Numbered from the stretch's first letter, positions 1-11,059 are shown. The stretch: 64,000 nucleotides of DNA from Euglena gracilis (GCA_039621445.1 CP154954.1:73598308-73662307); one strand, 5' to 3'. Numbers and translations: made by a program. Notes: generated by a model from the sequence alone, not told the origin.

Positions 1-1401
1 CAGCAGTCCAGCAGGAGGTCCGCCGGGCGTAGGTGACTGTCTCGGGCCGTTGGCAGGGAAACTTCCTTCTGCACCCGGTGACCGCTGTTGGACAAGGTTT
101 GAAACAGAGCATCCTGAACAGCGTTGTGCCGGGCCGAGAAGTTGTTCCTGCGGCAGCAAAGCAGGTGGTCGCCTTCCTGGTCCAGTGGCTGGCCGCACCC
201 TGTGCACGGCTGGCTGACGTCCTCCAGCACCGGAAGCCCTAACCACCACTTCAGTCCCAAGGTGTACTCCTCGCTAGAGAAGGTGGTGTGGGAGTTGTTG
301 GAAGGGGTGGCCGCCATCCAGCCGTGTCCGAACCCCGTGGCTTGTTCAAGGAGGCGGTTCTGGTCGCGGGGCCGGGCCTGGTCCACAAGGCCATCCATCG
401 CCTTTTTGCCCAGCTCGTGGTTCCACCACTTTTGCCTGCGGGGTTCTTGGTCCGCGGAGGCGAGTCGTTGTGGGTTGTGGAGGAAAGTGGTGACCGTGGC
501 ATGGTTGGCTCCTAGCCTGCCCCGGAGGTCGTCCAGGACGGGCGCGACCAGGGGTAGCTGCAGGCCGCTGGATTTGGGGTGTTGTGGTGCATTTTTTGGG
601 GGGGGGCCTTGGCCCAGACCTGGGTGTGACTTCAAAAACTTCTGCCCCCCCCCCCCTCTTCCACTGCCCCCCCCCTTCGATTTGGCAGGGCACAAATGAA
701 GGAGATGGTGGGAGGAAGGGTCCAGAGGGTCCAGCTGCCATTAAGAGCGGGGCATCGGTAGCAAAGGACATGTGGCTGCCATTTGAATTTAAATTTAAAT
801 TTGGAACATTTCCAAGCAGCATCCACATGATTTGTAGCAGCAGCTGTCGCAGCAGGTCGGTGGGGAGCTGCAGCCCTTGGTTGGCTGTTGCACTGGCTGT
901 CATGGTGGGGGTGTTCCCCACTGGGCCCCCCAGGAGGCTGCCCATCTGGGCCCCCATTTGGCTGCCCATTTGCCCCATTTGGGGCTGCAGCTGTTGCTGC
1001 TGTTGCTGCTGTGGCTGCTGTTGTTGCTGGGCAGTCCTTCCAGGATTCCCCTGGGGATTTAAAAGTGTGTGGTGTGTGTGGTGTGTGTGTGTGTGTTGTA
1101 GCCAGGGGGGAGGTAAGGGCTGCTCAGGCTGGTGTCGGAGGTGGCGGGGGATGTAGCGGGTCTGGTGTTTTTTTCTGAGGAACTCCTCGTAGGCTTCATC
1201 TTCTTGTCGTCTCCTTTTTCCCGGTCGTCCTTCCTCCACCTTGTCGGCCAGCTCTTCCACTTTGCTTGCTAATACCACCATATTCTGAGCCACCAGGCTC
1301 ACTTGCTCCAGCACCGAATTCAATTTTTTGTTGAGGATGACGTTGTCCAGCGGCACTTCCAGCACGGCTGGGGGGTCTTCTGGGGCCGCGGCCCCCGACA
1401 T
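1..1401 (-). CDS. Coiled-coil/Gln-rich protein with retrotransposon-type Cys-His/nuclease-like tail (partial, two exons)
   Basis: I predict exons 1401-620 and 567-1, joined by a 52-nt GT-AG intron that keeps the frame; the gene runs off the left edge, giving about 449 residues so far. The start ATG has a good context (ACCGCC before it). Residues 12-58 form a likely coiled coil, followed by a basic KRRR patch that could be a nuclear signal, a His-rich stretch near 105-115 and a Gln-rich stretch near 123-140. The second exon has WW, then C-x2-C (about 382 and 385), GDH, CC, RHN (about 407-409) and RPAD (about 441-444). This order is familiar from the C-terminal Cys/His plus PD-(D/E)XK-like region of some eukaryotic non-LTR retrotransposon ORFs. 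No reverse transcriptase domain is visible. It may be a domesticated or truncated element protein. The second exon is more certain than the junction. Confidence 0.6.
568..619 (-). other. Predicted 52-nt intron
   Basis: On the minus strand the sequence CCCAG is followed by GTCTGG, and the intron ends in AAATCCAG before CGGCCTG. Removing it joins the Gln-rich frame to the Cys/His frame in phase. Without it the two frames do not connect. It is short and contains a C run, so an indel in a homopolymer is an alternative explanation. Confidence 0.45.
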
Positions 1402-1493
1402 GGCGGTTTATGCGGAGATCGAAAAAAAATAGACACTCAGAAAGTTGGCAAAATAAGAAGGGCCTCACCATCTCACAACGCGGAGCCCGACTG

Positions 1494-1672
1494 GTCGTGC
1501 TTCGCCCTCGGTGTCCCTTCCTCCCTTCTCTATCTTTCTGCCTCGGGGCGGGGTGCGGGAGCAATTGTTGCTCAATGCCTAGTTGAACTTTTGGTGCTCC
1601 CGGCGGCCCGGCTCACAAGGTCTTTGTGCTTCGCCCTCGGTGTCCCTTCCTCCCTTTCCTTTTTGCCTCGAG
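1494..1672. repeat. Direct repeat upstream of the minus-strand gene
   Basis: Two copies of a roughly 50-bp sequence beginning TGCTTCGCCCTCGGTGTCCC occur at about 1497-1550 and 1624-1672, 127 bp apart in the same orientation. They lie just upstream of the start of the minus-strand gene, so they may sit in its 5' region or promoter. No TATA box is clear. Confidence 0.5.
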
Positions 1673-1926
1673 GGAGTACGAGTTAGGTGGGGGTATGCCA
1701 ATAAAAAATAATTGCACGTCAGTTCGATAGCTGCTCAACTCCGTGTCGCCATTGGTACCAAGCCACGAGACAGGGATTGACCCAATCAATGTTGATATGT
1801 GTGTGTGAGTGTGTGTGTGTGGGTTGTGGGTTATGCATCGTTTTCTTTTGAGACATTTTTGAGACACAAATTTTGATTTATCTTTGTGCATTTTCAGGAC
1901 TTTTCCAGAAAAAGTCGACACGGTTA

Positions 1927-2068
1927 CCCCCCCCCCCCTTTATTGTCCCACCGACCTACCCCCGGGAGGCCCGACCGGACAATAAGGGGGGGGGGACAAT
2001 AAAGGGGCACCAAAGGAATTTCATTGGGGCCTAGGGACAATAAAGGGGGGGGACAATAAAGGGGGGGG
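1927..2068. mobile_element. C-tract terminal-inverted-repeat MITE, TA-flanked
   Basis: The left end is a run of C followed by TTTATTGTCC; the right end is its reverse complement, GGACAATAAA then a run of G. TA flanks both sides (1925-1926 and 2069-2070). Internally there is a further GGACAATAAGG block, so the element can fold repeatedly. It carries no coding region. A relative sharing CCGACC and GACAATAAGG blocks lies at 14107-14282. Confidence 0.6.
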
Positions 2069-2070
2069 TA

Positions 2071-3295
2071 TTACCAGTGACAAAACGATTTTACGCACTC
2101 CATCCAAAATTTGACTATTTTTAGATGCATTGTCTCACATGTGTCAAACCTCGGCGGCTTCTGGCTGGGTCTGTTGGGCGGTTTTCCCCGCTTATGGCTG
2201 CTGTGGGCCACGGTCTGTTGTTTTTTTTTTCACCACGCTTGGTTGCTTTGGACTTTGACGCCCTTGGTTTCTTGGTTGCAAATATATTTTTCAGAAAAAA
2301 AGCTGCAGGAAGCTGCAAAAACTGCAAAAAATCTGCAAAAAAAGGTCAAAACTGCAAAAAAAAAACTGCACGGTTGCATATTATCCCCTCCCTATGGTAA
2401 CCCGAGGGGGGGGCTGGACTGGAATGCAGGATACCAAAATACTGAATACTGCACTGGATGCCAAAATTTTCGGGAAATGGCCAAAAGCCTGCTTCCCGGC
2501 CAATGAAAAATATACAAAAATCGCTGCCTCTCTCCCTCTATCTCATTCCATTGCCAAATATGCCAAGCTAAGTGGTGGAGGACTGGGCAAAAAAAAAGCA
2601 GAGGACAGAGAACAAGCAGCAGGGGGATCTGCTTCATGCAGATCAAGCAATTGCGCCGGGAGATTAAAGCACACAAATGGCAAGCCACGGCGACAGCCAT
2701 GGGCCACTTGGAATAATGTTTGTCACAAAAGAGCTCATTGGCTTTTTGTTTTCTGCAGTTCCCCAGGGCCTGGCGGGCCTTTCATGTGGGCTCTCAATCT
2801 CTCTGCTCCGGGTCTAGGGGTCAAATTACACTTTCAAAAAACCTGCCCCCAAGCTCCAGTCACTCGAGTAAACTGGGCTCAAAATCAATAAAGAAAACGG
2901 GGTTTTAATCGTTTTAAACCTTGGAGGATCAAACACTTTTCTTTTCACTGCATGCTCCCGCAAAAATATGGTCCAGATATTCACTTGGATAAAGGTGAGG
3001 GAGCTGAATTTTGTTGAGAGCTATTTGACGAAAGCTTGGCCCAAACAACACGTGAAGCAGATGGCCATTTGCTGATGAGTGGTTCGGGAGTGGCATGCGG
3101 GTTGGGGAAGGGGCGACGGCGGGGGGGGTACTTGGGTCGGTAGCTAGGGGTCGCTCCGTCACTGGAAGGGATAAGGAGGGCATGGGTGTCACAAGGGAGG
3201 GTCGGGGGGGGGGGGCGTCCGCCCCCCCGGGATTTTGGAAATAAAATTTTTTTTGCGGCATGAATGTGATATTTTTCTTTGTAATGCCAAAAAAA
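2071..3295. other. Non-coding AT-rich stretch
   Basis: No convincing gene is seen. A short CTGCAAAAA-type tandem repeat lies at about 2303-2372. A plus-strand open frame near 2394-2890 has no recognisable domain and ordinary composition. G and C runs occur near 3120 and 3200. Confidence 0.4.
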
Positions 3296-3475
3296 AATCC
3301 CTTGTTTTTGCAAGTTGTTTTGGGGGGGGGAAATCCCTTCTGTTGCTCAACTGTTCGAGGGTCCCAAAATAACAAAATCCCTTGTGTTTCCAAGTCGTTT
3401 TGAGGGGGCAAATCCCTTCTGTTGCTCAACTGCTCGAGGGCCCCCCCAAAAAAACAAAATCCCTTGTATGTTCAA
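3296..3475. repeat. Tandem duplication of an 80-bp unit
   Basis: Units begin AATCCCTTGT at about 3297, 3377 and 3459. The first two share CTTCTGTTGCTCAACTG and CGAGGG in the same places; the third is cut short. Differences are substitutions plus G- and C-run length changes. Confidence 0.65.
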
Positions 3476-3597
3476 TGGTTCAAAGGGCATTACCGTCTCG
3501 GCTGCCTTCGGCAGCCACCTTACCAGTTAAAAGCACATTTTTGGAGAATGAAATTGCACAATCCATTACCGTCTCTGACGCCCGTTTTGGCAATAGT

Positions 3598-4620
3598 CTA
3601 GGCGCATTTGCGCCTGGAGCAAAGTGTGAGAAAGGTATCAGCAGCAATTCCAAAGAAACAAACACCAAGTGGTTCCGCAATGTGTCTTTGTATGTAAAAT
3701 TTTGAGATAATATTTCCTTCAAAAATATACCTTTGTTTGATGTTGCATTTTTGAAATTCCAGGCGCAATTGCGCCTGGACCAACACAGGGTGGCTCAGTT
3801 TTTGAGCACCATTCCCATCATTCACCAAATTGCAACATAAAAAATGCATTTTCAAAATGGAAACTACAAAACACATCAGCTTTAAAGAAGAACAAACATT
3901 ACCCTTGAAAATTTTGAAAATGCATTTTCAACTACTTCCCTTGCTGTCATTTTTCTGCGCTCACCCACAAACCTTGGCAAGCACCTCAAGCACGGAGTAG
4001 AAGGACTTTGCCGAAGGATGAACTTTGCATGTTGATGAACAAAAAAGATTTATAAAAAGAGACACACTTGGCAAAGTAATGTTGATGTCTCTCGTTTACA
4101 TTCTCGCCTTTCATTACCACTGTTTGCAATTGCGCCTGGAACCCTTGAAAAAGATACAATTTAATGGCACTCTATGACAATTTTTAAAATTGAGTTTAGG
4201 CGCAAATGCACCTGAATTTTTTCAAAAGTGTTCCTAGAAAACCCGTTTTAGGCCAATTTTTTGATCAATTTTTTTTGAAAAGAGTGTCCAATTATGGTCG
4301 TCTCATGAGTGTTGAATGCAAGCACTAACTTCACTGACTCAACAGACTATTTTGTGGAACACCCCCGTACAGATTAGTGCACATTAGCACAAAAAAATGC
4401 TGTCATATTTTTGGAGCCCTATCACATTTGAAATCTGAAAACGACGAGTGTTGATAAATATAATTCATACATCAGATTAACTCCGAATTAACATTTCAAA
4501 AAACGGGACGTAATTGTGGCTGACAAGAAAATTCCAGGTGCAAATGAGCCTCGATCTTCAGAGAAACGGCCACTTTTTGCCTTCCCCACACAACCAACCA
4601 GGCGCAATGCGCCTGGACGG
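3598..4620. repeat. Cluster of GGCGCAATTGCGCC-type palindromes
   Basis: Six versions of a palindrome of the form CAGGCGCAATTGCGCCTG occur at about 3599, 3761, 4128, 4197, 4529 and 4600, some complete and some half-sites. They are spread over 1 kb of otherwise AT-rich DNA with no convincing gene. Confidence 0.6.
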
Positions 4621-4925
4621 TTGAACGGTCAATTGTCAATTCACTTTTGATGAAGAATTCATTTGTCGAGTTGTGAATGCCACCCTGTATGAACTGATTT
4701 TTGCATGTGACCGCTTTTTTCACTTCAGTGGTTGTGTGGCAGATGTTCGTCTTTGAAAAAATGCCCATTTCACATCCCAAAAAACCCATGGCACTTCTTG
4801 ATGTTTGATTTTGGCCACAAACCAACTTTTCTCCCTCCTTTGATGCTAATTGTTTTTTGGGACCCCACAAACCACTTTCACCTTGGTTGTTTGAATACAA
4901 ACCGATTCCCCATATGCAGGCACCT

Positions 4926-5022
4926 ACGGCCGATCAGGGCCGACCAGGGCCGACCATGGCCGACTATGGTTTTCAGGACCCCCGTAGGTGGGGGTTCCGA
5001 CCAGGGCCGACCAGGGCCGACT
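4926..5022. repeat. GGCCGACCAG 10-bp minisatellite
   Basis: Imperfect tandem copies of GGCCGACCAG occur at about 4930-4966 and 4999-5022. The same repeat returns at 5998-6036 in the same orientation, flanking the 5.0-5.9 kb block. Confidence 0.7.
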
Positions 5023-5040
5023 TGCATGTGGTTGGGGGTG

Positions 5041-5095
5041 TTTCCCCCGCGACCCCCCCCGCGACCCCCCCCGCGACCCCCCCGCGACCCCACCC
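5041..5095. repeat. CGCGACCCCC array
   Basis: Four copies of CGCGA followed by a C run stand in tandem after GGGGTGTTTCCCC. The same layout (GGGGTGT or GCGTCT, then repeated CGCG/CGTG plus C runs) recurs at about 7505, 9020, 9173, 13497, 13778, 23423, 25293 and 26543. Copies of CCTAATT lie just after this array, as they do after the one at 13.5 kb. Confidence 0.6.
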
Positions 5096-5309
5096 TGAGC
5101 TTGATTCGGGGTTCCAAAAAGTGCAAAAAATTGCATTAATTAGGAATTTGCCACCCAATTAGGAATCAAAAACACGGAGAATTGGTACCAAATTCCTAAT
5201 TGGACCTATTTTCGGACCCAAATGGCACGCAAATTCCTAATTGGGATCTAAAATTAGAGGGTAGGACAACATCACACAAGTCACACATGACCTGCCGCGA
5301 AACCCATTC

Positions 5310-5357
5310 CCCCCCCCCCCCACCCCCCCCCCCCACCCCCCCCCCCCCCCCCCCCCG
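5310..5357. repeat. Poly-C tract
   Basis: An almost unbroken C run with two A interruptions, about 48 bp. Its length is unlikely to be assembled reliably. Confidence 0.9.
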
Positions 5358-5437
5358 CGACCCCAACACCCCCGTTGGCTGACCGAAGGGGAATGGATGA
5401 AGGAATTCGGCAGCTTTGCCTCTGGAACAAGCACCTC

Positions 5438-5576
5438 TGATGATGCTGGGCGATGCAGGGCGATGCTGGGTGATGCTGGGTGATGCTGGATTTTTGGAGA
5501 CCAAAGGTGGGGTTCCGTTGCTGGGCGATGCTGGACGATGCATGGCGTTGCTGGGCGATGCTGGGTGATGCTGGCT
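5438..5576. repeat. GATGCTGGGC minisatellite
   Basis: About ten imperfect copies of a 10-bp unit, GATGCTGGGC or GATGCTGGGT, occur in two blocks (5438-5490 and 5518-5575) separated by 27 bp. Confidence 0.7.
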
Positions 5577-5579
5577 TTT

Positions 5580-5995
5580 TTTTGTATATTTTGAAGAACT
5601 GAACCTATTTTTGGATAATTTTCTCACAAATCTCCAGTTTTACACCCATTTTGGCCATTATGGATCAGTTCTTGCTAATTTGGCGGCTATTTGTCACTGA
5701 TTGGGCAAATATTGGGCTAATTTGGGTCAATCTGAGCATTTTTTATTGCATTTTGGCCATTTTGCACCCTTTTGGTAATTTTGGGTCATTTTTCACAATC
5801 TTTTGTGGATTTTGTTGGCGTTTTTGGGCAATTTTTGGTTATTTCAAGCCATTTTAGGTCATTTTGGTTGCTTTTGGGGAGCCAATGGAGGCTTTATGTG
5901 GCACTTCCTTTTGATCTTGGCGAGACAATTCAGAAAATCATTGCATCCCTTCACATTTTTTTCTGTGACGGATACCCCCACCTATGGCCGACTAT
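5580..5995. other. T-rich non-coding stretch
   Basis: A T-rich, low-complexity plus strand with many TTTTGG and ATTTTGG words. Open frames here are Phe/Trp/Ile-rich and look like shadows of this composition. No gene is supported. Confidence 0.5.
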
Positions 5996-6313
5996 TTGCC
6001 GACCAGGGCCGACCAGGGCCGACCAGGGCCGACCAGAGCACCAAAATGGGAAGTGACCATAGGTGCCTGCCCATATGTCCCCCCCTCCATTTTCTTGACC
6101 ATCCGAGTTTGGGGGAAACTCTGCGGGTCAACCAAAATGATTTTGCGCAACGTGAAAAAAATGGCTTCTTCGCCCCCCCCCCCCCTAGGTTGCAAAGTCA
6201 ATAGTTGGGTTGAGTTGGGAGGTTTCCAAAGGGGTTCTACCCCATGATTTCGCTTTCTAGTTCAATTTTTTGGTGCATTGGACTTCAAAAAAGGCGTAAG
6301 CGTCTCGGCCCCT

Positions 6314-6975
6314 TCAATGATGGCCATCATGACCAATGATGGCCATCATGACCAATGATGGCCATCCTAACCCATGATGGCCATCATGACGCATGATGGC
6401 CAGGATGACCCATGATGGCCATAATGACCCATGATGGCCATCATGACCAATGATGGCCATCATGGCCCATGATGGCCATAATGACCCATGATGGCCATCA
6501 TGACCAATGATGGCCATCAGGACCAATGATGGCCATCATGACCCATGATGGCCATCATGACCCATGATGGCCATCATGACCCATGATGACCATCATTGCT
6601 CATGATGTCCATAATGGCCATCATTGGTCCTGATGGCCATCATGTGTCATGACGGCCATGATGACCCATGATGCGCATCATGACCCATGATGGCCATCAT
6701 GACCAATGATGGCCATCCGAACCCATCATGGTCTTCATGACCAATGATGGCCATGATGACCCATGATGCGCATCATGACCCATGATGGCCATCATGGGTC
6801 ATGATGGCCATCATGACCAATGATGGCCATCATCACCAATGATGGCCATCATGACCAATGATGGCCATCATGACCCATGATGGCCATCATGACGAATGAT
6901 GGCCATCATGACCCATGATGGCCATCATGACCAATGATGGCCATCATGACCCATGATGGCCACCATGACAAATGA
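6314..6975. repeat. 19-bp palindromic minisatellite
   Basis: About 34 copies of ATGATGGCCATCATGACCA or close variants. Each unit contains the palindrome GATGGCCATC, so the array can form many small hairpins. Variation is concentrated in the linker between palindromes. The period is not a multiple of three, so overlapping open frames are not coding. Confidence 0.9.
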
Positions 6976-7072
6976 TGCACCGGTCGGTCCGACGGCCGGG
7001 CTGGTCCGGGCCGGCCGCCGGCCGGGCTGAGCCGCCGGGCCGCCGGGCCGGGGTGGTCTCCCAAAGAGCTCA

Positions 7073-7123
7073 GCTCTACGTCACACCCTGGTCGCTGAGC
7101 TCTTATCTCTTTAGAGTAAGAGC
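7073..7123. repeat. Repeated GAGCTCTTAT target sequence, left half
   Basis: CGCTGAGCTCTTAT followed by TTTAGAGTAAGAGC matches the reverse complement of 21690-21735, where the two halves are continuous. Here the repeat is interrupted by the hAT element at 7124-9514; the other half resumes at 9515. Confidence 0.7.
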
Positions 7124-9514
7124 TAGGGTTGTGCCTGAAAAATAAATGAAATTTTTCATTGAAGAATTTCAATTGGAAAATTGAAAAATATATTTTTTAT
7201 TTTTCAAACTTGAAAAATATCATTTCTTTTTGCACACATGTTGGCAACTGACAGAAGGGGCTGCCACAAGAAAAGTCAAGTTTAGGAATATTTTCTTCCG
7301 CAAAAGGATGCCGTGACGTGTGAGAATATCTGTGCAAATGATTAACACTTAAGACCCTTGCCATCCAACACCAGTGCAAACCGCGAAGGGGGTGTTCCCC
7401 CCACGTCTCCCCCCCCGCGTCCCGGATTTTGACCAGGCACATTTTTCCGAATTTTTTCTACACAAATTTGAGTGACATCAAAGATAGCGTGTGAGTAGTT
7501 GGGCCACAGTTCAGGGGGTGTCGTCCCCGTGACCCCCCCCGTGACCCCCCCCCCCGTGACCAGGGATGGCGGGGGGATTTAAATCCCCCCCGATTTAAAT
7601 CGCCTAGAAATTAGGGGATTTAAATCGGGGGGGATTTAAATCGTTTTTTAGACGAACGCGGGGGTCTGGCGCGGCCGCGCAAGTCTTTTATTGTCGAAAA
7701 CACTTCGCCCAATGTGGAAACTTTCGATCCCACCTGAATGTCGCCGCGAAAGGCAACTTCGCTCGCCGACAGGACCTTTTGGATCTTACCCCGCCCAAAC
7801 GCCAGCCGACGGGGCGGAAACACGTTTTGTTGCAGACAAAAAAAAAGAAGACGGCCTATCAGTTGAATGTCTTTTTGTGAAGACCAGCGTTGACAAACAG
7901 GGGGGGACAGTTTTCGGCAGCACAGGGCAGTTTTGGGGCCCACAGGGGGGGGGACAGTTTTGGGCACAGGGGGGGGGGAAGTGGGGGGGACAGTATTCGG
8001 CAATAGGGGGGTTTTGTGCCACAAGGGTTGTGCAACAACCAACTGCAAAAAACTGGTCCCAAAAGTTTTTGCCACAGCCACTGCAAAAACTAGCCTGCAC
8101 AGCCAACTGTAACATCTAGCCCCGAAAAGTTTTTGTCACAGCATGGTGCCCAGTTGTGGCACACAGGTTGACCTCCCTTGGCCAAAACCCAAAGTATTGA
8201 CCCCACCAAAACTGGACACCTGTGGACCAAAACTGGCCAACACACTAAAATTGCCCCCACCTGTGCAACAATCCAGGCTGAAAAACTTTCTTTCAGGAAA
8301 AGAATGGTCACCAACATGTGCAAATCTGGACCCATTCATGCTGGACAAATCCACCAGCCCCATTTGCCCCTGATTTGCCCATTGACATTAAACCACATCA
8401 TACGCATTACTTTCTTTTCCAGACAAAGCACAGAAAAGACAAAAACATGCAAGCAAAGCAGTTTAGAAAGCACCAAATAACTTCAAGTTCATCCTTCTCC
8501 CAGGAAGACGGTATCCAGCACCAACAATTGAAATTCGTCCTTCCCCAGTGAGATTGTCTCCAGCATCACCTGTGGGGGAAACAAACTGCACGCACAGAAC
8601 TACCACTGCGATGCACACCAGTTCACAGCCACATTCTTGAATGAAACACAGCTGGGGGACTTCTTTTGCCTGCACCAGCAGGACTTCTTCTACCTTCCAC
8701 CAGGAAGCCCTCTTCTGCCTGCACCAGCAGGACTTGTAAGTTGTAAACTTGAACCATTGAACTTGAACTTCGAACTTGATCGAAGTCGGCCTTGACAGCA
8801 GCTTGTAAACCAACAAGGGGCCAGTTGTCCGCCATATTTTATGCTAAAAAAGAGGCACTAAAAAACAGACAAATAAAAAATACACTGATAAAATCCTAAT
8901 TCAAAATCGCGAGTGATGGCGGATAATAATCGACGCTTTTCGACGTTTGTCCAAAATTCTTGAGGGATTTAAATCGGGTGTCCAAAATTACCTGATTTAA
9001 ATCGCTTTTTGACAATCCCTGCCCGTGACCCCCCCGTGACCTGGATTTGAACACACCCCGATTTTGGGGTCCGCAAACGCACGTGCTTCAATCACAACTG
9101 CTTTCAGTATTGAAATTGCCCTTGTTTTGTGGATTGCAACCCAAGGGTTTACGGCCCAAAAGGCCATATCCCCCCCCGTGACCCCCCCCCCCGTGACCCC
9201 CCGTGACCCGGCCCACCCCCTCATGGCCACGGGTCTTTGTTGGTGTATCATTTCATTGGAGTGTAGAAGCAAATCACGATTTTGAACTGAAATTCCGCCC
9301 ACACAAAGGCACTTTAGAAGCCTTACAACCTCCACCCCTGGGGTTGGTCAAATTCATTTCCCAAATGCACGCGTTGACACTGGGATTTCTTTTACGGCTC
9401 AATAACAAGCTCCGTCATATTTTTCAAAATATTTTTCAATTTTTTGAAATTTTTCATGAAATTTTTCAATCGAATTGAAAAATATTTTATTTTTCCAGTC
9501 CAGGCACAACCCTA
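7124..9514. mobile_element. hAT-type non-autonomous transposon (outer)
   Basis: The ends are TAGGGTTGTGCCTG at the left and its reverse complement at the right, followed inward on both sides by similar AAATTTTTCA-type subterminal repeats. The 8-bp direct repeat GTAAGAGC flanks it exactly (7116-7123 and 9515-9522), the target duplication size known for hAT elements. No transposase gene is visible inside. A second hAT-type element is nested within it. It interrupts a repeat found intact elsewhere in the window, which independently supports insertion. Confidence 0.8.
7561..9021. mobile_element. hAT-type non-autonomous transposon (nested)
   Basis: The left end is CAGGGATGGC and the right end is the reverse complement of CAGGGATTGTC. 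GATTTAAATC motifs are repeated near both ends (four at the left, two at the right). CAGGG ends are typical of hAT elements. The 8-bp repeat CCCGTGAC flanks both sides (7553-7560 and 9022-9029). The surrounding DNA is itself a GTGACCCC repeat, so the duplication could be chance. The interior of 1.4 kb has no recognised gene. Confidence 0.7.
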
Positions 9515-9557
9515 GTAAGAGCGAAGCTAACCACCCCGGCGACGGGGGGGGGGTCGG

Positions 9558-9600
<43 letters not shown>

Positions 9601-9670
9601 CCCCCCCTGGGTAGGTCCGGGCACCCGAGGATTATCGATGTGATTGGAATTCCGGGCCCCCAAAGTGAAT
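9515..9670. repeat. Copy of the large island's end repeat with 43-bp C run
   Basis: GTAAGAGCGAAGCTAACCACC is followed by a G run, a C run (about 9560-9599), then GGATTATCGATGTGAT and CCGGGCCC. This matches, in order, the start of the inverted repeat at 14283 (GGATTATCACCATGAT, CCCGGCCC). It looks like a solo or left end of the same element family. Confidence 0.6.
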
Positions 9671-9887
9671 AGCCGAAATGGTCGAGGGGGCCGTTTCGTA
9701 GTTAATGCTGACGAAGCAGCGGACCCCGCGGTGTTCGTGCCGACGAAATTTGGTGTGACGTTAATTTAGGCTGAACGGAATTTGGTTGCCTCCGGTATAT
9801 TTAGTTTAATATACAGAACAGAAATGCCATCAACTGCCTCATCCGTGGAACTGGTCCTGAGTATTCGGGGCGGGGGCCTATTTGCAG

Positions 9888-10398
9888 CGTGGACAGCCCC
9901 GTTCCGGATGGGACCTGCTTCACGATGCGTCTACCGCTCATGATACAGGAGTCCAGGCGATAGTGGCACTGCGCCGCATGGTGCGGCTGAATCAGCGTTC
10001 ACGCCGCACAGTAGAAGTGGTGCGAGAGGCCTTCCTGCAGTCGTCAATCCACCGCCCCCAGTGGTTGGGTCAGCTGGCCACTGGTGTGTACGCCGTGTGG
10101 CGTACGTTACAGGCTCAGCCCTTCGCGGACCCGAATACGGTGGCCCAGAACACTGCCAGCATGCAGGCGCTGCAGCAGCTGCCGACGGCAACACAAAAGA
10201 CGTTGCGACACACCGGCCGGTATGGTGGGACGCACAGAGGAGCCCATGGCAGCGCGGGCAGCAGCCGCTGCGCGCGACATCCTGGCCGCCCTGCAGAACC
10301 ACCAAATCGTCCACTGGCTGGACAACTTCTGCTGGCTACGCTGGGGAACGGACCCGGCCACGCCGAATTTGAGCCAGAACGTCACTGCTTTCGGAACA
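9888..10398 (+). pseudogene. Exon of an unrecognised helical protein, frame broken
   Basis: An acceptor TATTTGCAG precedes 9888. The frame is open for about 100 residues (Arg/Gln-rich and helical, with LRRMVRLNQRSRR). Near 10190-10240 the good coding signal moves to another frame, which continues with helical AARAAAAARDILAAL and then VHWLDNFCWLRWGT. A GTGCAG donor at 10399 would end the exon. One indel or a very small intron is needed to join the halves, so I call it broken. The LDNF segment followed by a second exon recalls catalytic regions of transposon-encoded proteins, but I cannot assign a family. Confidence 0.5.
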
Positions 10399-10619
10399 GT
10401 GCAGGGTGCATGTCAATTGTAGCATGGAATGAAAACACCTGGTATAAATGATTCTCGGGTTAGGTTTGAATTACTTCTCTGGACATGCTGATGAAGCGGA
10501 ACACCGCTTGCTCTTTCAAGAAACTACTTTTTGACGACGATCTGTCTTTCCGCTATAAGACAGATATGATTGTGAAGGGTCATAACACACATAGTTTGCA
10601 CTGATGACGTTTTCTGCAG

Positions 10620-11058
10620 CTGGATAACTTGTTGCACCGCCAGGGAACGAGGACACGCTCCGTGACCTTCCTGGTGTCTCCAGGACATCCAGAGCTGAGC
10701 GAGCTCGTCGGCAACTTGGACGTCGTGGCGTCCTTGTGTTGCACAGCGTCGCTGCTGCTGCACCAAGCTGTGGGCCGCATACGACGGATGCAGCTGACGG
10801 AGACGACCATCAGGGCACCACTGGATGTGGCACGTACCGACATGCGGTCCCCGCAGTGGCGTCCGCTGTCACTGACAGCGCAGGTGGTGTCAGCCAACCT
10901 GGACCTGCTGCTGGTGCTCCAGACGGCCAGGTCCCTGCAGCACCTCACTTGTCGCCAGACGCCACTGTTGGTGGATGAGAACATCCACTACCAGTGCCTG
11001 CGGCTGCTGTACTCCGCGTCGGCATCACGGTACTACGTGTCGCGCTACCTGGCCGAAG
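10620..11058 (+). CDS. Second exon of the same unrecognised protein
   Basis: The acceptor TTTTCTGCAG is strong. The exon reads LDNLLHRQGTRTR..., then a Leu/Ala-rich helical region and RYYVSRYLAEEA, about 146 residues in phase 0. GC content drops sharply after 11058, where a dispersed repeat begins. No donor is obvious, so the 3' border is approximate. Codon use and lack of stops make coding likely, but I do not recognise the family. The repeated LDN at the start of this exon and in the previous one may be coincidence. Confidence 0.55.
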
Positions 11059-11059
11059 A

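Noticed and set aside
4496-4900. 134-residue minus-strand frame
   Set aside because: It includes two of the GGCGCAATTGCGCC-type palindromes and has no domain or splice support.
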